Positions 5,513-7,924 of a stretch of DNA of 7,924 bases are shown here, piece after piece (position 1 is the first letter of the stretch; the number at the start of each line of letters is the position of its first letter). A program made the translations under genes and the position numbers. The DNA lies in contig NZ_JYJG01000057.1 in assembly GCF_000955955.1 (NCBI RefSeq), positions 1 to 7,924 on the forward strand, read 5' to 3'. The notes beneath the pieces are model-generated. The model was not told where the DNA came from, did no database searches, and saw only the letters and a program-made list of their open reading frames with translations. The stretch is from Lentzea aerocolonigenes (lineage in GTDB: Bacteria; Actinomycetota; Actinomycetes; Mycobacteriales; Pseudonocardiaceae).

Positions 5513-6138
5513 GCCAGCACAGCGCGCACTCGGCGGTGCTCGGAGTTCGACGGTTCGAGGCCGAGCTTGGCGAAGATGTTGCCGACGTGCTTCTCCACGG
5601 CGCCGTCGGACACCACGAGCGTGCCGGCGATGGCCGTGTTGGACAGTCCCTGCGCCATCAGCCCGAGCACCTCGCGTTCGCGGGGCGTCAACTTGTCGAC
5701 AGGGCTCTTCTTGCTGCGCACCATGAGCTGCGTGATCACCTCGTGGTCGATGCTCGTGCCGCCGTCTGCGACCCTGCGCACCGCGTCGACGAACTCCTTC
5801 ACGTCGGCTACCCGCTCCTTGAGCAGATATCCGACGCCACTGGCGCCGCCCGCGAGCAGTTCCACGGCGTAGCGCTCCTCGACGTACTGCGAGAGCACCA
5901 GCACCGGCAGCCCGGGAAAGCGGCGGCGGCACTCGATGGCCGCGCGCAGCCCTTCGTCCGTGAACGTCGGGGGCATCCGCACGTCGACCACGCACAGGTC
6001 CGGCTTGTGCTCGATGACGGCGTCGAGCAACTCGTCGCCGTTCTCCACAGCCGCAGCGGTCTCGATGCCCTCGTCGGCGAGCAACCGCTGCACGCCCTCC
6101 CTCAGCAGCACCGAGTCCTCGGCGATCACCACGCGCAC
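5497..6138 (-). CDS. Two-component response regulator, NarL/LuxR type
   Basis: This encodes 213 residues. The receiver domain (about 1-120) has the acidic pair Glu8-Asp9, phosphoacceptor Asp52 (VVDVRMPP), Ser83 (VLSQYVEERY) and Lys107 (YLLKERV). A LuxR-type helix-turn-helix (about 147-210: LTPREREVLGLMAQGLSNTAIAG, then VVSDGAVEKHVGNIFAKLGL) binds DNA. The partner is the histidine kinase just upstream on the same strand, with a 13-base overlap between the kinase end and this start. The GTG at 6138 was chosen because GGAG lies 5 bases before it and the receiver domain begins there. The target genes are not visible. The 3' end overlaps the convergent amidohydrolase gene. Confidence 0.93.
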   Translation of the reverse strand: MRVVIAEDSVLLREGVQRLLADEGIETAAAVENGDELLDAVIEHKPDLCVVDVRMPPTFTDEGLRAAIECRRRFPGLPVLVLSQYVEERYAVELLAGGASGVGYLLKERVADVKEFVDAVRRVADGGTSIDHEVITQLMVRSKKSPVDKLTPREREVLGLMAQGLSNTAIAGTLVVSDGAVEKHVGNIFAKLGLEPSNSEHRRVRAVLAYLDS

Positions 6139-7364
6139 GGCAACTCCGCTCGAATAACGGTCGGCCCACCCTGCGGGCTGACGACGACAACCACACCGTC
6201 GATCGTGGCAGCCCGGTCCGCGAGCCCGGCGAGCCCGCCGCCCGGCTTCAGCTCCGCGCCACCCTGACCGTTGTCGGTGACCTCGACCAGCACACCCGTC
6301 TCGACCCGGTTGACCTTGACGGTCGCCCTGGTGGCGTTGGAGTGCTTGGTGATGTTCGTGAGCGCCTCGCCGACGGTGAAGTACGCGGCGCTCTCCACCG
6401 CTGTCGGTGGGCGCGGCTCCACGTCGACGTTGAGCTCGACCTCGATCGGGACACGAGCCGCCAGCGCGCTCAGTGCCGCGTCGAGCCCGCGGTCGCCCAG
6501 CACGGACGGGTAGATGCCCCGCGCCAGGTCGCGCAGTTCCCGGATGGCTTCCTTCGCGTCCGCGTGCGCCTCGGCGATCAGCAGCGCCGCGCCCTCGGGA
6601 TCGGAGTCCATTTTGGACTTCGCCCGGCCGAGACCCATTGCCACCGCGACAAGTCGTTGCTGCGCGCCGTCGTGCAGGTCGCGCTCGATGCGCCGGCGCT
6701 CTGCTTCCGCGGCCTCGACACCACGCGCCCGGCTGGACTGCAGCCGTTCCGCCTCGATCGCGAGCGCGTCCGCCCGCGTCGGCCCGAGCATGGCGCGGGC
6801 GAACCTGCCGTGCGCCGCGCCCATCCACTTCGTGCCCATGACCGCGAACGGGATCAACGCCAGCCCGATCGCCGCGACCGGCAGCGCCGAGTAGAAGGAG
6901 TCGATCGTCCAGAACTCGCCCACGATGACCGCGAACGGCGCGTCGTCGATCCAGAACGGCGTGCCCACGAACGCGGCCACGACCGACCACATCGCGATGA
7001 ACGCCGCGAACTCCAGCGCCCCCACCGGCAGCATCAGCGCCAGATAGCCGAGGTCGCGCCACGTCGCCGGGTCCGTGAACTGGTGCTTCCACTTCTCCAG
7101 CTGCGAGCCCTCGATCTGCGGGCGGTAGGGCCTGGGGATGTCCGTGCGCAACGCCACGCGCACCCACGCCCGCTCCAGCGACGCGCCCATCCGCCCGACG
7201 TTCATCGCGAGCCACAGGATCGGGAAGCCGATCCAGAGCAGCGCGGTCGAGAACCCGACCACGGTCAGGACGATGGTGAGGGTGAACCAGAAGATGCCGG
7301 TCACCAGGTGGGTCAGCAGGTAGAACCCGGCTGCGAGCGCGTTCGGTTTCCTCATGTCATCCAT
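6126..7364 (-). CDS. Sensor histidine kinase of the HisKA_3/NarL family
   Basis: This encodes 412 residues. The N-terminal half is a membrane sensor resembling the 'putative sensor' domain of actinobacterial kinases: hydrophobic segments at about 14-37, 40-58, 105-134 and 160-177, with an amphipathic loop at about 60-100 and no large extracellular domain, so the signal is probably sensed in or at the membrane. The kinase core follows: a linker helix (about 200-225), the H-box ERDLHDGAQQRL with phosphoacceptor His231, the N-box EALTNITKHSNA (Asn337), the G1 box DNGQGG (Asp364) and the GGGLAGLADR loop (376-385). It should phosphorylate Asp52 of the adjacent regulator. The start may be the ATG at 7364 or the ATG at 7355 (MRKPNAL, preceded by GGATG); neither has a strong binding site. 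The gene diverges from ssrA. Confidence 0.92.
   Translation of the reverse strand: MDDMRKPNALAAGFYLLTHLVTGIFWFTLTIVLTVVGFSTALLWIGFPILWLAMNVGRMGASLERAWVRVALRTDIPRPYRPQIEGSQLEKWKHQFTDPATWRDLGYLALMLPVGALEFAAFIAMWSVVAAFVGTPFWIDDAPFAVIVGEFWTIDSFYSALPVAAIGLALIPFAVMGTKWMGAAHGRFARAMLGPTRADALAIEAERLQSSRARGVEAAEAERRRIERDLHDGAQQRLVAVAMGLGRAKSKMDSDPEGAALLIAEAHADAKEAIRELRDLARGIYPSVLGDRGLDAALSALAARVPIEVELNVDVEPRPPTAVESAAYFTVGEALTNITKHSNATRATVKVNRVETGVLVEVTDNGQGGAELKPGGGLAGLADRAATIDGVVVVVSPQGGPTVIRAELPCAW
6144..6147 (-). promoter_or_regulatory. Ribosome binding site of the response regulator, inside the kinase gene
   Basis: GGAG on the minus strand ends 5 bases before the GTG at 6138. It selects this GTG over the in-frame GTG codons at 6132 and 6129 and over longer upstream extensions of the frame. 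Confidence 0.6.
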
Positions 7365-7487
7365 GGTGGTCGTTCCCGCTGGTCAGAGACCATGTGGCTA
7401 ACTAGGAGGTCGGGGGTGGGGACAGCCCTACCTGCCTCGGGAAGAAGTCGTTGGCCCCGGTAGTTATGCTATGCGTAACCACAACAG
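7365..7487. promoter_or_regulatory. Divergent promoter region between the sensor kinase and ssrA
   Basis: These 123 bases must hold the leftward kinase promoter and the rightward tmRNA promoter. TATGCT at 7465-7470 is a plausible tmRNA -10 and would start transcription near 7477, leaving about 10 bases of leader for RNase P to remove. No good -35 is visible. No clear leftward promoter is seen. A perfect Shine-Dalgarno-like AGGAGGT (7404-7410, plus strand) stands 5 bases before a GTG that opens a 15-codon frame ending at 7463; it is described in the findings and not called as a gene. Confidence 0.5.
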
Positions 7488-7862
7488 GGGGGTGAACGGT
7501 TTCGACTGTGGACGTTGATTCAGGGGAAGCGTGCCGGTGCAGGCGAGAGACCACCGTTAAGCGTCATCGCAAACCAATAAGCGCCACGTCTAACGACACG
7601 CGCACCGCGTACGCTCTCGCTGCCTGACAGCAGAGCTAGCGGTTGTCGGCCTGGGTTCGCCTTCGACCTAGTTCCCGGCATCAGCTAGAAGGCTTACCTG
7701 CAGTTCCGGCTACGGGAGCTGTTCGGGAAACTCACAGTGGCTGGGCCTGTCACATCAGCTCGTTCGCATGACTGATGGGGCCAAGTAGAGACAGAGCGGA
7801 CTGCGCACGGAGAAGCCCTGATGAACCGCCACAGGACCCGGGTTCGATTCCCGGCACCTCCA
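7488..7862 (+). ncRNA. ssrA: Transfer-messenger RNA (tmRNA)
   Basis: This 375-base one-piece tmRNA rescues stalled ribosomes together with SmpB. The acceptor stem GGGGGTG (7488-7494) pairs with CACCTCC (7855-7861) with one G-U pair, and A7862 is the discriminator. The T-arm CCGGG-TTCGATT-CCCGG stands just before the 3' half. The 5' part GAACGGTTTCGACTGTGG is the typical degenerate D-region. CAAACCAATAAGCGCC leads into the tag frame. The bases after A7862 are CTC, so the CCA end is not encoded and must be added by the CCA-adding enzyme. The middle section (about 7630-7800) holds the pseudoknot region, which I did not fold in detail. A hairpin terminator follows. The 5' end is set by the acceptor pairing and could shift by one G. 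Confidence 0.96.
7583..7627 (+). other. tmRNA proteolysis-tag reading frame
   Basis: Reading from the resume codon GCC (7583-7585) gives ATSNDTRTAYALAA and then TGA (7625-7627). The YALAA end is the signal recognised by ClpXP-type proteases, and the resume codon lies just behind CAAACCAATAAGC, as in Streptomyces tmRNA. The alanine added from charged tmRNA precedes this stretch. The resume position is inferred by likeness to known actinobacterial tmRNAs. Confidence 0.85.
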
Positions 7863-7869
7863 CTCGGCC

Positions 7870-7909
7870 GAAGGCTGCTCGGTGGCCCTTGCGGGCCACC
7901 TTCGCCTTC
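7870..7909 (+). terminator. Hairpin terminator of ssrA
   Basis: An inner stem pairs 7881-7888 with 7893-7900 (8 bp, mostly G-C, loop TTGC). An outer stem pairs GAAGGC (7870-7875) with GCCTTC (7904-7909) across a small internal loop. It starts 8 bases after the tmRNA discriminator. The flank is only moderately T-rich, as is common in this group. Confidence 0.75.
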
Positions 7910-7924
7910 TCGTTCCGGGTGTCC

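Noticed and set aside
6342..7463. Plus-strand open frame (373 codons) opposite the sensor kinase
   Set aside because: Arg/His-rich antisense translation of a clear kinase gene. Only its last 15 codons, behind a Shine-Dalgarno, were kept as a separate observation.

Overview
The window is GC-rich and its genes use G/C-ending codons. The order prfB, ftsE, ftsX, smpB and then tmRNA, a tmRNA tag ending in YALAA, several GTG starts and apparently leaderless genes all point to a high-GC actinomycete. The Pseudonocardiales (Lentzea/Saccharothrix/Amycolatopsis type) are a reasonable guess, made from general knowledge and not from a search.

Layout. Positions 1-15 look like the 3' end of a tRNA gene (possibly elongator Met), closed by a strong hairpin (21-56). 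A small minus-strand gene (105-308) encodes a 67-residue four-cysteine protein with its own terminator (68-97). About 400 bases without a convincing gene follow (309-706). They hold several small repeats and palindromes, including two DnaA-box-like 9-mers. Next come a PadR-type regulator (707-1207), release factor 2 (prfB, 1268-2368), the FtsEX division ABC transporter (2547-3236 and 3276-4178), the trans-translation protein SmpB (4209-4685) and, overlapping it by one base, an amidohydrolase (4685-5512). On the opposite strand a sensor kinase (6126-7364) and a LuxR/NarL-type response regulator (5497-6138) form a two-gene operon that converges on the amidohydrolase, with overlapping 3' ends. 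The window closes with the tmRNA gene ssrA (7488-7862) and a hairpin terminator (7870-7909).

Function. prfB and smpB/ssrA both serve the end of translation: RF2 terminates at UGA/UAA, and SmpB with tmRNA rescues ribosomes stalled on broken messages and tags their products for proteolysis. FtsEX couples ATP hydrolysis to activation of peptidoglycan hydrolases during growth and division. The amidohydrolase and the two-component system sit between smpB and ssrA, and I cannot name a signal or substrate for them.

Regulation. prfB, ftsE and smpB lack a Shine-Dalgarno sequence, and each has a TANNNT hexamer ending 6-8 bases before its start codon, as expected for leaderless transcripts. In prfB this hexamer is fused to the T-tract of the preceding gene's terminator.

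I found no CRISPR array, insertion sequence, prophage or clearly new multi-gene system. The most interesting material is regulatory and architectural.
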